A stretch of 20,449 nucleotides of DNA, taken from NCBI GenBank assembly GCA_964457365.1, contig CAYWFP010000074.1, forward strand, positions 1 through 20,449, given 5' to 3'. The notes below the pieces were generated by a model. It was not told the DNA's origin. It did no database searches and was given only the letters and a program-made list of their open reading frames with translations. The DNA is from CAYWFP01 sp964457365 (lineage in GTDB: Bacteria; Planctomycetota; SZUA-567). Positions 7,257-14,638 of this stretch are shown here, one piece after another. Every line of letters begins with the position of its first letter. Position 1 is the first letter of the stretch. A program made the position numbers and the translations under genes.

Positions 7257-7269
7257 ACCCGGACCGGGT
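7257..7269. repeat. 13-base palindrome just after a promoter (operator candidate)
   Basis: ACCCGG-A-CCGGGT is a perfect inverted repeat with a one-base centre. On the minus strand it covers about +4 to +16 relative to the expected start site of the promoter at 7280-7307. Such a place is typical of repressor operators, but GC-rich DNA forms short palindromes easily. Confidence 0.3.
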
Positions 7270-7279
7270 CAAAAAGTAT

Positions 7280-7307
7280 ATTCTATCCACAACTGCTGTA
7301 GTGTCAA
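7280..7307 (-). promoter_or_regulatory. Strong sigma70-type promoter
   Basis: On the minus strand a perfect TTGACA (7307-7302) is followed after 16 bases by TAGAAT (7285-7280), five of six consensus positions. Transcription would start near 7273, giving a leader of about 70 bases before the ATG at 7202. It lies in an AT-richer patch of the 194-base gap downstream of rseP. It probably drives the whole run from 7202 down to 267, since no other good promoter or terminator is visible inside that run. Confidence 0.72.
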
Positions 7308-7371
7308 GAAGATGTTAACGCGCGCGGCGGGTGTGCCGGCCCGGCGCGACGTCGCGCAGAAATCTATTTAA

Positions 7372-7384
7372 ACCCTTTTCGGGT
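7372..7384 (-). terminator. Weak terminator-like hairpin after the site-2 protease gene
   Basis: Minus-strand ACCC-GAAAA-GGGT followed by TTTAAATAGATTT, starting 12 bases after the stop codon. The stem is only four base pairs and the T-run is broken, so it may not terminate efficiently. It does separate the ispG-dxr-rseP operon from the next promoter. Confidence 0.25.
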
Positions 7385-7396
7385 AGAGGCTTGGGA

Positions 7397-9553
7397 TCAT
7401 CCGCCGACAAACCAGGTATATTTCACGTCATTGAACGAGACATAGAGAAACAGTGCCAGCAGGCAGATCAGCCCGACGTACTGCGCGTATTCGCGAACCT
7501 TCGGATGGGTCGGGCTGCCCTTGATCCACTCAACCAGCGTGAACAGGAGGTGACCGCCGTCGAGCACCGGCAGCGGCAGCAAATTCAGCACCGCCAGGTT
7601 GATGCTGATGAACGCGACCATGCGCAGGAAGAAGGTCAGCGACGCCTCGGAGGCGCCGGAGAGGAAGCGCGCGATGGCGATCGGGCCGCCGAGGCTCTCG
7701 GGATGGAACTCGGTGGTGATCAACTTGTGCAGCATGAGAAAGATCTGGCTGGCCATGTGCAGGCTTTCGCGCCCGGCCAGGGCGAGTGTTTCGCCGACGC
7801 TGCGGGCCTGGTAGAGCTTCTCCGCCACGTGGAAGGCGGCGGGGATGTAGCCGGTGACGCCGTGCGCGACCGGATCGGCCCGCACCGCCGCGGGCGTGGC
7901 GAAGGAGAGGACCTGCATCTCTTCGGTCGCCGGGTCGCTCGTGGAGACGCAGGTCGTCTTCAGGTCGTCCGCGAGGAGGAAGAAGGGCGCCTCGTTTTCG
8001 TAGCCGAGGGGGAAGAGCCGCGCTCCGACCTGCAGGTTCAGGCCCGCCGCTACCGAATCGGGCTCGATGCCGGCGATGCGCGGCTCCAGGACGATCCCGA
8101 GTCGCGGGTTGCCGTGTTTCTGGAACATGTGCGGCGTGATGGTCAGCGGGTCGTCCCCGGCGCGGTCGGCCAGCAGCAGCCGGATCGGCTTGTTGCTCGC
8201 CTCGTTGACGTAGTCGGCGAGGTCGCGGTCGGCGGGAAACATCTCCGCTTCCCCGGCTTTGACCAGCAGGTCGCCTTCCTGCAGCAACTCGCCCGCCGGG
8301 CCGTCGGGAAAGACGCGCGAGACGACGAAACCGCGGCCGTCGGGGCCGTCTTCCACCCGGATCCCGAGGAAGGTGTCGGTGCCCGGCGGCTGCACGCGCG
8401 GGTCGCCGCCCATGTAGCGCGGCTTGATGGAGGCGGTCATCTTCTCGCCGTCGCGGAGCAGCATCAGGTCGAACGGCTGCAGGGCATGTTCGCGGGTCAG
8501 CTTCTGCAGCGCATTGTAGGTGGTGAAGTGTTTCTTGCGGCCTTCGGCGAGATAGCCCACCAGGACGTCGCCGGCTTTGAGGCCCGAGCGCGCGGCGGGG
8601 TAGTCCTCGGCGATGCCGGTGATCTTGATGTGATACCGCAGGCCGATCTCGTATTCGCCCAGCCCCCAGACCGGCAGCTTCACCTCGCGCTCCTGCTCGG
8701 CGCGGCGGATGCGGAAGCCGGCTTTCTCGCCGGGGATGTCGGCGAGATAGCGGCCGATCCAGTCGCCGCACCACGGTTCGGGAATCGGCTTGTCGTCGAC
8801 CGCCAGCACCTCGTCGCCGGCGAGGAGGATGTTTTTGGGGTATTTCGGCAATTTCTTGTGCGGCGAGACGATGCGCCCGAGCGTGCGCGACTGCGCGGGG
8901 TTGAGCCCGATATTGGAGAATTTGCCGCGCTGGTCGGTCCGCTTGATGCCGTGAACCTGGACGCGGACGGGGTCGGCTACGCCGGGGCGGCGAAGGACGA
9001 ACTCGAGCCAGCGGCCGGGGTTGCTGATCACGTAGGTCTGGAGGTTCTCGAACGAGCGCATCGGGTTGTCGTCGATGCTGACGACTTTGTCGCCGCTCTC
9101 GAAACCGGCGCTGGCGGCGGGCATGTTCGGCTCGATCTTGCCGATGGCGGCCTCGGGCAGGTGGATGCCGAGGCGGAAGACGAGGACCAGCAGCACGAAG
9201 CCGAAAATCAGGTTCATGCCCGCGCCGCTGCCCAGTACCAGCGCCTGCGCCCAGAGCGGCTTGGAGCGGAACTCGTCGGGCGCGCCGGTGATGACTTCGT
9301 AGCGCGGGTCGTCCGACTGGCCGGCCATCTTGACGTAGCCGCCGAGCGGCAGTGCGCCGATGCCGTAGACGCAGCCGCCCCAGGTGCGCTTGATTGCCAG
9401 GCCGAAGATGTCGAAGCCGATGAAGAAACGTTCGACGCGGATGCCCACCAGCCGCGCGGCCAGGTAGTGGCCGAGCTCGTGGACGAAGACCAGCGCCGAA
9501 AACGCCACGGCCACGTAGGCGGCCATGCGTGCGTAATCCAGAACCGTGTACAT
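7397..9553 (-). CDS. rseP: Site-2 (RIP) metalloprotease with multiple PDZ-like domains
   Basis: An inner-membrane zinc protease that cuts membrane proteins within the bilayer, such as anti-sigma factors or signal-peptide remnants. In the 718-residue product the zinc motif HELGH is at 25-29 in the first membrane helix (H25, E26, H29), and the third ligand is the Asp of LPVLDGGH (D665) in the C-terminal membrane region. Between lie a second helix (LNLIFGFVLLVLVF-like, about 113-130) and four or five PDZ-like modules, near 140-205, 217-300, 306-385, 398-480 and possibly 486-560. Most RseP proteins are about 450 residues with two PDZ domains, so this one is greatly enlarged. Start choice: GGAGG at 9568-9564 is one base from an upstream ATG (9562) but ten from the ATG at 9553, so I prefer the latter, which begins MYTVLDYARM one base after the dxr stop. 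Confidence 0.93.
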   Translation of the reverse strand: MYTVLDYARMAAYVAVAFSALVFVHELGHYLAARLVGIRVERFFIGFDIFGLAIKRTWGGCVYGIGALPLGGYVKMAGQSDDPRYEVITGAPDEFRSKPLWAQALVLGSGAGMNLIFGFVLLVLVFRLGIHLPEAAIGKIEPNMPAASAGFESGDKVVSIDDNPMRSFENLQTYVISNPGRWLEFVLRRPGVADPVRVQVHGIKRTDQRGKFSNIGLNPAQSRTLGRIVSPHKKLPKYPKNILLAGDEVLAVDDKPIPEPWCGDWIGRYLADIPGEKAGFRIRRAEQEREVKLPVWGLGEYEIGLRYHIKITGIAEDYPAARSGLKAGDVLVGYLAEGRKKHFTTYNALQKLTREHALQPFDLMLLRDGEKMTASIKPRYMGGDPRVQPPGTDTFLGIRVEDGPDGRGFVVSRVFPDGPAGELLQEGDLLVKAGEAEMFPADRDLADYVNEASNKPIRLLLADRAGDDPLTITPHMFQKHGNPRLGIVLEPRIAGIEPDSVAAGLNLQVGARLFPLGYENEAPFFLLADDLKTTCVSTSDPATEEMQVLSFATPAAVRADPVAHGVTGYIPAAFHVAEKLYQARSVGETLALAGRESLHMASQIFLMLHKLITTEFHPESLGGPIAIARFLSGASEASLTFFLRMVAFISINLAVLNLLPLPVLDGGHLLFTLVEWIKGSPTHPKVREYAQYVGLICLLALFLYVSFNDVKYTWFVGG

Positions 9554-9554
9554 A

Positions 9555-10697
9555 TCAGGCATACCTCCGTCTTATCCTTGCGCGGACAGCCGCTTCAACG
9601 GCGAAGATCGTCTCCAGGTCCGGCGTCTGCGCGAACGTATGGGCCGCGACCGCATCGCGCACGACCGCAGCGATCTGCGGAAAGCGGATACGGCGTTCGA
9701 GAAACAGCGCCACCGCCTCCTCGTTGGCGGCGGAGTAGGCCGCCGGCGCGGTGCCACCGCGGCGGCCGGCGGCGAGTCCCAGCTCCAGCATGGGAAACGC
9801 CTCCCGGTCGGGCGGTTCGAACGTCAGGCTGAGCGGCTGGGTGAAATCCATCGGCGCCAGCGCCGGGGCCAGTCGCTCCGGCCAGGACAGCGCCTGCAGG
9901 ATCGGGATCTGCATCTCCGGCCGAGCCAGTTGCGCCAGATACGTTCCGTCGACAAACTCCACCAGGCTGTGCACCGCCGATTGCGGATGCACGAGGATAT
10001 CCATCCTATCATAGGGCATGTCGAAAAGCCAGTGCGCTTCGATGATTTCCAAGGCCTTGTTGGCCAGGCTCGCCGAGTCGACAGTGACCTTGGCGCCCAT
10101 CGTCCACGTCGGGTGTTCAAGCGCCGCTTCGGGCGTGACCAACTCCAGTTCGTCCAGCGACTTGCCGCGGAACGGGCCGCCCGAGGCCGTGAGCACCAGG
10201 CGCGAGACCTCCGCGCGTTCGGTGCCCCGCAGGCACTGCGCCAGCGCGCTGTGTTCGGAATCGACCGGTAGAATGGTCGAGCCTGTCTGCCTGGCGCGGG
10301 CGGTGACGATGCTGCCGGCGGCGACGAGTGCCTCCTTGTTGGCCAGGGCGATATCCAGCCCGCGGCCGATCGCCGCGAGGGTGGGACGCAGACCGGCCGC
10401 GCCGACGATCGCCGAGACGCAGATATCGGCCTCGCATTCGCGAACGAGTTCCAGGACGCCCGCGTCGCCGGCGAGGACGTCCGTGTCGGCGAGAATCCGC
10501 GCCAGCTCGGCTGCTTTTTCCGGATCGGCCAGGGCGACCCGCCGCGGACGGAATTCGCGCGCCGCCGCGGCCAGCTCGTCGACGCTGCCGTGAGCGACCA
10601 TGCCGGTGACGGCGAAGCGTCCCGGATGGCGGCGGACCGCCGCGAGGGTGCTCTGACCGATGCTGCCGGTAGCGCCCAGGAGCAGGATCTTCTTCAT
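9555..10697 (-). CDS. dxr: 1-deoxy-D-xylulose 5-phosphate reductoisomerase
   Basis: Second step of the MEP isoprenoid pathway: NADPH-dependent rearrangement and reduction of DXP to 2-C-methyl-D-erythritol 4-phosphate in the cytoplasm. The 380-residue length is normal. The N-terminal NADPH site GATGSIGQS is at 8-16. The metal and substrate region has ILPVDSEHSALAQC, where the Asp and Glu bind the divalent metal, then LTASGGPFRG, HPTWTMGAKVTVDSASLANK with the following LEIIEAHWLF, and HPQSAVHSLVEFVDG. The C-terminal helical domain with ALALFLERRI-like EAVALFLERRIRF and IFAVEAAVRARIRR is present. Its ATG overlaps the ispG stop in an ATGA, and it ends one base before the protease start, so the three genes are translationally linked. 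Confidence 0.98.
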   Translation of the reverse strand: MKKILLLGATGSIGQSTLAAVRRHPGRFAVTGMVAHGSVDELAAAAREFRPRRVALADPEKAAELARILADTDVLAGDAGVLELVRECEADICVSAIVGAAGLRPTLAAIGRGLDIALANKEALVAAGSIVTARARQTGSTILPVDSEHSALAQCLRGTERAEVSRLVLTASGGPFRGKSLDELELVTPEAALEHPTWTMGAKVTVDSASLANKALEIIEAHWLFDMPYDRMDILVHPQSAVHSLVEFVDGTYLAQLARPEMQIPILQALSWPERLAPALAPMDFTQPLSLTFEPPDREAFPMLELGLAAGRRGGTAPAAYSAANEEAVALFLERRIRFPQIAAVVRDAVAAHTFAQTPDLETIFAVEAAVRARIRRRYA

Positions 10698-11770
10698 CCT
10701 TCACCGCCGTTCGCCTGCGCGGCCAGGCGCTCGACTTCGCGCATCAGCGCCGCCAGGGCGTCTTCGGCGGCTATGTCGCCGAGCGCTTCGCCGCGTGCGA
10801 AGAGGGTGAAACGCCCGGCGCTGGCGGCGAGGCCGATATCCGCGTCCCGGGCCTCTCCCGGGCCGTTTACCTCGCAGCCCATGACCGCCACCCTGAGCGG
10901 CGCGCGGATGACCTGGAGTCGTTGCCGGACCGCTTGCGCCAACGGTTGCAGATCCACCCGGCAGCGGCCGCAGGTCGGGCAGGAGACCAATTCCGGCCGG
11001 TCGCGCAGCAGTCCGGACGCGCGCAGCAGATCCCGACCGGCCAGCACCTCCCGTTCGGGCGGCCCGGTGAAGGAGAGGCGCAGCGTGTCGCCGATGCCGT
11101 CGATCAGCAGCCCGCCCAGCGCCACGGCGCTTTTGAGCATGGCGTCCTCCTCCGGGCCGGCCTCGGTCAGGCCCAGGTGCAGCGGGTAGTCGCTGCGCGC
11201 GGCGACAAGGCGGCAGGCGTGCACGGTGGTAAGGATGTCGGAGGATTTGACCGAGACGACCGTGTCGCGAAAGCCCATGGCGTCGAAGTCGGCGGCATGG
11301 CGCAGCGCCGTCTCCGCCAGCAGATGCCCCACTTCTTCGGCATCCGCGCCGGGAGAATGCGCCAGTGACCCGGCGTTGACGCCGATGCGGACGGGGATGC
11401 CGGCGTCTTTGGCCGCACGAACCACGCCCGCGAGATCAGCACCCATATTGCCGGGATTGAGGCGCAGCTTGTGCGCGCCGGCCTCGATGGCGGCCAGGGC
11501 GATGCGGCTGTCGAAATGGACGTCGGCGACGACCGGCAGCGGGCTCTTGCGGATAATCGCCGCCAGCGATTGGGCCGCGGCGACGTTGGGTACCGCGCAG
11601 CGGATCAGCTCGCCCCCGGCCGCGGCCACGCGCTCGATCTGCGCCAGCGTCGCCGCGACATCCCCGGTCGGCGTCTTGGTCATGGACTGAACGCTGACCG
11701 GCGCGCCACCGCCGAGAGGAAGCCCGGCGACGAAAACCTGTCGGGTAGTGCGGCGGTGGGCGGCTTTCAT
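10694..11770 (-). CDS. ispG: 4-hydroxy-3-methylbut-2-enyl diphosphate synthase
   Basis: Penultimate step of the MEP pathway: converts 2-C-methyl-erythritol 2,4-cyclodiphosphate to HMBPP with a [4Fe-4S] cluster and reduced ferredoxin or flavodoxin. The 358 residues fit the short bacterial form without the large central insertion of plant and some other enzymes. The TIM-barrel part has VSVQSMTKTPTGDV (25-38), VADVHFDSR (81-89), KLRLNPGN (101-108) and GVNAGSLAH. The cluster domain has SCPTCGRC (263-270) and VMGCEVNGPGEA (296-307), giving ligands C264, C267 and C299 with E306. The ATG follows CGGGGC; a second ATG four bases upstream is out of frame. The gene heads the ispG-dxr-rseP operon, with a strong promoter about 35 to 60 bases upstream. 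Confidence 0.97.
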   Translation of the reverse strand: MKAAHRRTTRQVFVAGLPLGGGAPVSVQSMTKTPTGDVAATLAQIERVAAAGGELIRCAVPNVAAAQSLAAIIRKSPLPVVADVHFDSRIALAAIEAGAHKLRLNPGNMGADLAGVVRAAKDAGIPVRIGVNAGSLAHSPGADAEEVGHLLAETALRHAADFDAMGFRDTVVSVKSSDILTTVHACRLVAARSDYPLHLGLTEAGPEEDAMLKSAVALGGLLIDGIGDTLRLSFTGPPEREVLAGRDLLRASGLLRDRPELVSCPTCGRCRVDLQPLAQAVRQRLQVIRAPLRVAVMGCEVNGPGEARDADIGLAASAGRFTLFARGEALGDIAAEDALAALMREVERLAAQANGGEG

Positions 11771-11803
11771 TCATGCCCCGAAATCGGTAATAGAACGCAA
11801 ATG

Positions 11804-11832
11804 ATTGTATGAAAGCGGTTTCCGGGTGTCAA
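11804..11832 (-). promoter_or_regulatory. Near-consensus sigma70-type promoter for ispG-dxr-rseP
   Basis: On the minus strand TTGACA (11832-11827, perfect) and TACAAT (11809-11804, five of six) are 17 bases apart. Transcription would start near 11797, about 27 bases before the ispG ATG. The spacer between the boxes contains one arm of the inverted repeat GAAAGCGGTT. Confidence 0.78.
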
Positions 11833-11898
11833 CTTCGGTGAAACAGGGTTGCCAAAAACCGCTGCGATGCGTACAGTCGTTGAGACGCAACCGCTTTC
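11811..11898. repeat. 10-base inverted repeat spanning two divergent promoters
   Basis: GAAAGCGGTT at 11811-11820 and its exact reverse complement AACCGCTTTC at 11889-11898 lie 68 bases apart. A shorter third copy, AACCGCT, is at 11857-11863. The first arm sits between the -35 and -10 boxes of the ispG promoter; the second lies just past the expected start site of the plus-strand promoter. That layout could serve one regulator acting on both directions. Only the sequence match is seen. Confidence 0.4.
11849..11877 (+). promoter_or_regulatory. Sigma70-type promoter for the PHP-domain gene
   Basis: TTGCCA (11849-11854, five of six) and TACAGT (11872-11877, four of six) are spaced by 17 bases. 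Transcription would start near 11884, about 31 bases before the ATG at 11915. It is divergent from the ispG promoter, with the -35 boxes 16 bases apart. Confidence 0.58.
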
Positions 11899-11914
11899 GC
11901 CCCGAGGATGAATA

Positions 11915-13276
11915 ATGGCCCAGTCAGTCGATATGTACGAGCAACGCCTGCAATCCTTCGACGCGGACGAACGCCGCGACGCGGTCGCCGCCCTGCAGCA
12001 GGCGCTCGTATCCGGCGAGATCGCCGCCGCCGCCACGACCGGCGCGGTGAACGTGCATCTGCACAGCTTCTTCTCCTTTAACGCTTGCGAGTATTCGCCT
12101 TCGCGGATCGTCTGGGAGGCGAAGAAGATCGGCCTCGACGTCGTCGGCATCGTCGACTTCGACGTCCTCGACGCCATGGATGAGCTCTTCGCCGCCGCCG
12201 AGGCGCTCGATATCCGCGCGGTCGCGGCGCTGGAGTCGCGCGTCTTCATGCCCATGCTGGCCGAGGAGGAGATCAATTCGCCCGGCGAGCCGGGCATCGC
12301 CTACTTCATGGGCACCGGGTTCACCGCTTTGCCCGCCGAAGGTACGCCGGCCGCGGCGACGCTCGCGGCGATGCGCACAGGGGCGCAGGAGCGCAACCGG
12401 GAATTGACCGAACGCCTCAACGGCGTGCTCGCGCCGGTGCGAATCGACTACGACCGCGACGTCCTGCCGCTGAGCCCGGCCGGCAACGCCACCGAACGGC
12501 ACATGCTCGCGGCCATCGACGCGGCCGCGCGCAAACACTTCCCCGACAGCGACATGCTGACCACCTACTGGGCCGGCCGGCTGCGCCTGGACATGCACTC
12601 GGTGCGCGTTCTGCTGGAGACCAAGGCGAAGTTCCTGAATACCGTGCGGCGGCGATTGATGAAGAAGGGCGGTCAGGCCTACGTCCAGCCGATGGCGCAG
12701 ACCTTCCCGCCGGTCGCGGACGTCGTCGCCATGATCCGCGGCTGCGAAGCCGTCCCCTGCGCCACCTGGCTCGACGGCACCTCCGGCGGCGAGGCCGACG
12801 CGCGCGACTATATCGCCAGGATGGTCGAGCCGGGGTGCCTGGCGTTCAATATCATCCCGGAGCGCAACTGGAACATCGACGATCCGGAGACCAGGGAACT
12901 CAAGACTGGAAAGCTCGCCGAAGCGGTCGAAGCCGCGCGCGAGGCGGAGATGATCTTCTCCGTCGGCACGGAGATGAACAGCTACGGGCAGAAATTCGTC
13001 GACAGCTTCGACGCGCCCGAACTCGCGCCCTATGCCGAGTTCTTCCGCGACGGCGCGTACATCCTCTACGGCCATACGCTGCTGCAGCGCGCGCTGGGGC
13101 AGGGGCTGACCAGCGCATGGGCGCAGACGGCCTTCGGCGGCGACCGCGCCGCGGCGAATCGCTTCTACCTACAGGCCGCCCGCCACGGCTGTTCGGTGCA
13201 GGAAGCGCGGAACCGGCTCTCGGCGCTTCCGCACCCGAGCGATCCCGCGGCCGTCCACGCCGCGCTCAATGCGTGA
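11915..13276 (+). CDS. PHP-domain protein, putative metal-dependent hydrolase
   Basis: A 453-residue cytoplasmic protein of the polymerase-and-histidinol-phosphatase (PHP) superfamily. The first metal motif is VNVHLHSFFSFN, with H48 and H50. The second motif, usually TDHD, reads VDFDVLDAMDE (80-90), so D81 is kept but the His is replaced by Phe. A later acidic motif is AALESRVF with E107. The C-terminal half has ERNWNIDD, VGTEMNSYGQKFVD and YGHTLLQRAL, which may supply further ligands. A long helical insert (about 125-260) separates the two parts. The N-terminal 40 residues are a helical cap (MYEQRLQSFDADERRDAVAA). The ATG follows GAGG by eight bases, and a promoter lies just upstream. Sugar-phosphate or nucleotide phosphatase activity is possible; the substrate is unknown. 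Confidence 0.82.
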   Translation: MAQSVDMYEQRLQSFDADERRDAVAALQQALVSGEIAAAATTGAVNVHLHSFFSFNACEYSPSRIVWEAKKIGLDVVGIVDFDVLDAMDELFAAAEALDIRAVAALESRVFMPMLAEEEINSPGEPGIAYFMGTGFTALPAEGTPAAATLAAMRTGAQERNRELTERLNGVLAPVRIDYDRDVLPLSPAGNATERHMLAAIDAAARKHFPDSDMLTTYWAGRLRLDMHSVRVLLETKAKFLNTVRRRLMKKGGQAYVQPMAQTFPPVADVVAMIRGCEAVPCATWLDGTSGGEADARDYIARMVEPGCLAFNIIPERNWNIDDPETRELKTGKLAEAVEAAREAEMIFSVGTEMNSYGQKFVDSFDAPELAPYAEFFRDGAYILYGHTLLQRALGQGLTSAWAQTAFGGDRAAANRFYLQAARHGCSVQEARNRLSALPHPSDPAAVHAALNA

Positions 13277-13321
13277 ACGGCTGTCGGAAAGCGCTTGTAA
13301 TCCGTCCGGAAATCGTTAGCC

Positions 13322-13327
13322 TATAAA
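13322..13327 (+). promoter_or_regulatory. Possible -10 element upstream of the PAP2 gene
   Basis: TATAAA lies in the 84-base gap between the PHP and PAP2 genes, 33 bases before the ATG at 13361. No good -35 box is found at 16-18 bases; the nearest TTGTAA is 21 bases away. If used, it would exclude the upstream TTG start at 13331, which would then lie before or at the transcript start. Confidence 0.25.
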
Positions 13328-13360
13328 CTTTTGCGCTGTCCGCAGGCCGAGAGAACGAGC

Positions 13361-14638
13361 ATGGCTGCAGCCGAAAAGGCCGCCTCGAGATCGTACCGCC
13401 GCCACTGGCTGCCGGAGCTGATCGTCCCGCTGGTGCTGCTGGTCGGTGCGACCGTCATCTTCTGGACGACCGACCTGGACATGACGGTGGCGAAGCTGCC
13501 GTATGTGCAGGAGCAGGCCCAGGCGGGCTGGTGGCATGCCGCGCAGCGACCGCAGAGCCACTGGCCGATCGGGTGGAGCGCGCCGGTGCAGCTGCTGTAC
13601 CACGGCGCGCCGATCCTGACGGGCATCTTCGCCTTCGGCGCCATCGCGGTGCTGCTATTGAGCCATCACTTCGCGAAATACGCCCACCTGCGAATCTACG
13701 GCTGGTACGTGGTGCTGGTGCTGGCGCTGGGGCCGGGGCTGCTGGTCAACGTCATCATGAAGGATTTCTTCTGGCGCCCGCGCCCGCACGAGGTGATCGG
13801 CCCGGGCGCGCGTTCGGCCTACCACGCCCCGCTGGAACTGGGGTACGACCGGGCCAGCAAGTCTTTTCCCTGCGGCCACGCCTCCATCGGCTTCTCGTTC
13901 TTCGCGTTCTACTTCATCTGGCGCCGCCACCGTCCGCGGCTGGCGCTCGGCGCGATCGCCTTCGCCCTGTTGTGGGGCTCGCTCCTGGGGCTGGGGCGGA
14001 TCCTGCAGGGCGCGCATTTCCTCTCCGACGTGATCTGGGCGGCGCTGGCGCCGTTTCTGGTCGCGCATGCGGTCTATTACTTCGTCCTCGACGTACCCCG
14101 ACGCGAAGACAGGCAGGCCGCCGATTCGGCGCCGGTCCCGACAAAAGCCGGCCGCCGGACCTATGCCGGTTATGCCGCGCTGGCGGCGGCGGCGCTGCTG
14201 GCGGTGCTGCTGGCCAAGCCGGTGGCGGAGGATTCGCATTTCTATATCACCGAAACGGACGCATTCGCACAAACGCGGCGGTTGACGCTCGCGTTCGAAC
14301 CGGCCGAGGTGGAGTTGATGCTGACGGATCATCCGTCGGTGCTTCTGCAGGTCCATGCCTCCGCCGACGGCTTCGGTCTGCCCTTCGCCAAGTTCCACCA
14401 GCGGGAGATCCGGCGCGAGGACGAGCGCATCGACATCGAGTACAGCCTGGCGCCGCCGGGGCTCTTCCCGGATCTGCGCCACAAGGTCGAGGTCGTCGTC
14501 TCGAGCCGGCATTTGGACGCGATCGTGGTCGAGATGGACGGCGGCGAGGTGGTGCTCCGGCGGAAGACCGCGGCGGTGAAGGTGCCGCAGATCGAGATCG
14601 TCGGGGATGCCAAGGTGAGTCGGGAACTCGCGCCGTAG
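13361..14638 (+). CDS. PAP2-family membrane phosphatase with extra C-terminal domain
   Basis: An integral membrane phosphatase of the PAP2/acid phosphatase superfamily, acting at the outer face of the inner membrane on lipid phosphates such as phosphatidic acid, undecaprenyl diphosphate or lipid A 1-phosphate. The three signature motifs are KDFFWRPRP (134-142, K-x6-RP), SFPCGHAS (168-175, where PSGH is usual) and GRILQGAHFLSD (212-223, with R213, H219 and D223). About six membrane helices cover residues 17-245. Unusually, a further helix (about 269-286) leads to a 140-residue predicted periplasmic tail rich in beta strands, ending KVPQIEIVGDAKVSRELAP. The start ATG is preceded by GAGAACGAG; an in-frame TTG at 13331 would add ten residues. 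The gene ends directly against the stop codon of the convergent 85-residue gene. Substrate not determinable; the LpxE/LpxF-like CGHAS form hints at lipid A. Confidence 0.9.
   Translation: MAAAEKAASRSYRRHWLPELIVPLVLLVGATVIFWTTDLDMTVAKLPYVQEQAQAGWWHAAQRPQSHWPIGWSAPVQLLYHGAPILTGIFAFGAIAVLLLSHHFAKYAHLRIYGWYVVLVLALGPGLLVNVIMKDFFWRPRPHEVIGPGARSAYHAPLELGYDRASKSFPCGHASIGFSFFAFYFIWRRHRPRLALGAIAFALLWGSLLGLGRILQGAHFLSDVIWAALAPFLVAHAVYYFVLDVPRREDRQAADSAPVPTKAGRRTYAGYAALAAAALLAVLLAKPVAEDSHFYITETDAFAQTRRLTLAFEPAEVELMLTDHPSVLLQVHASADGFGLPFAKFHQREIRREDERIDIEYSLAPPGLFPDLRHKVEVVVSSRHLDAIVVEMDGGEVVLRRKTAAVKVPQIEIVGDAKVSRELAP

Noticed and set aside
7344..7357. GCGCGACGTCGCGC, a 14-base perfect palindrome after the site-2 protease gene
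   Set aside because: No loop and no T-run, so not a terminator; it is composed of CG-rich words that are common here and has no clear relation to a promoter.
7331..9832. An 833-codon open frame on the plus strand
   Set aside because: Antisense to the site-2 protease and part of dxr; composition is typical of a mirror frame and no motif is visible.
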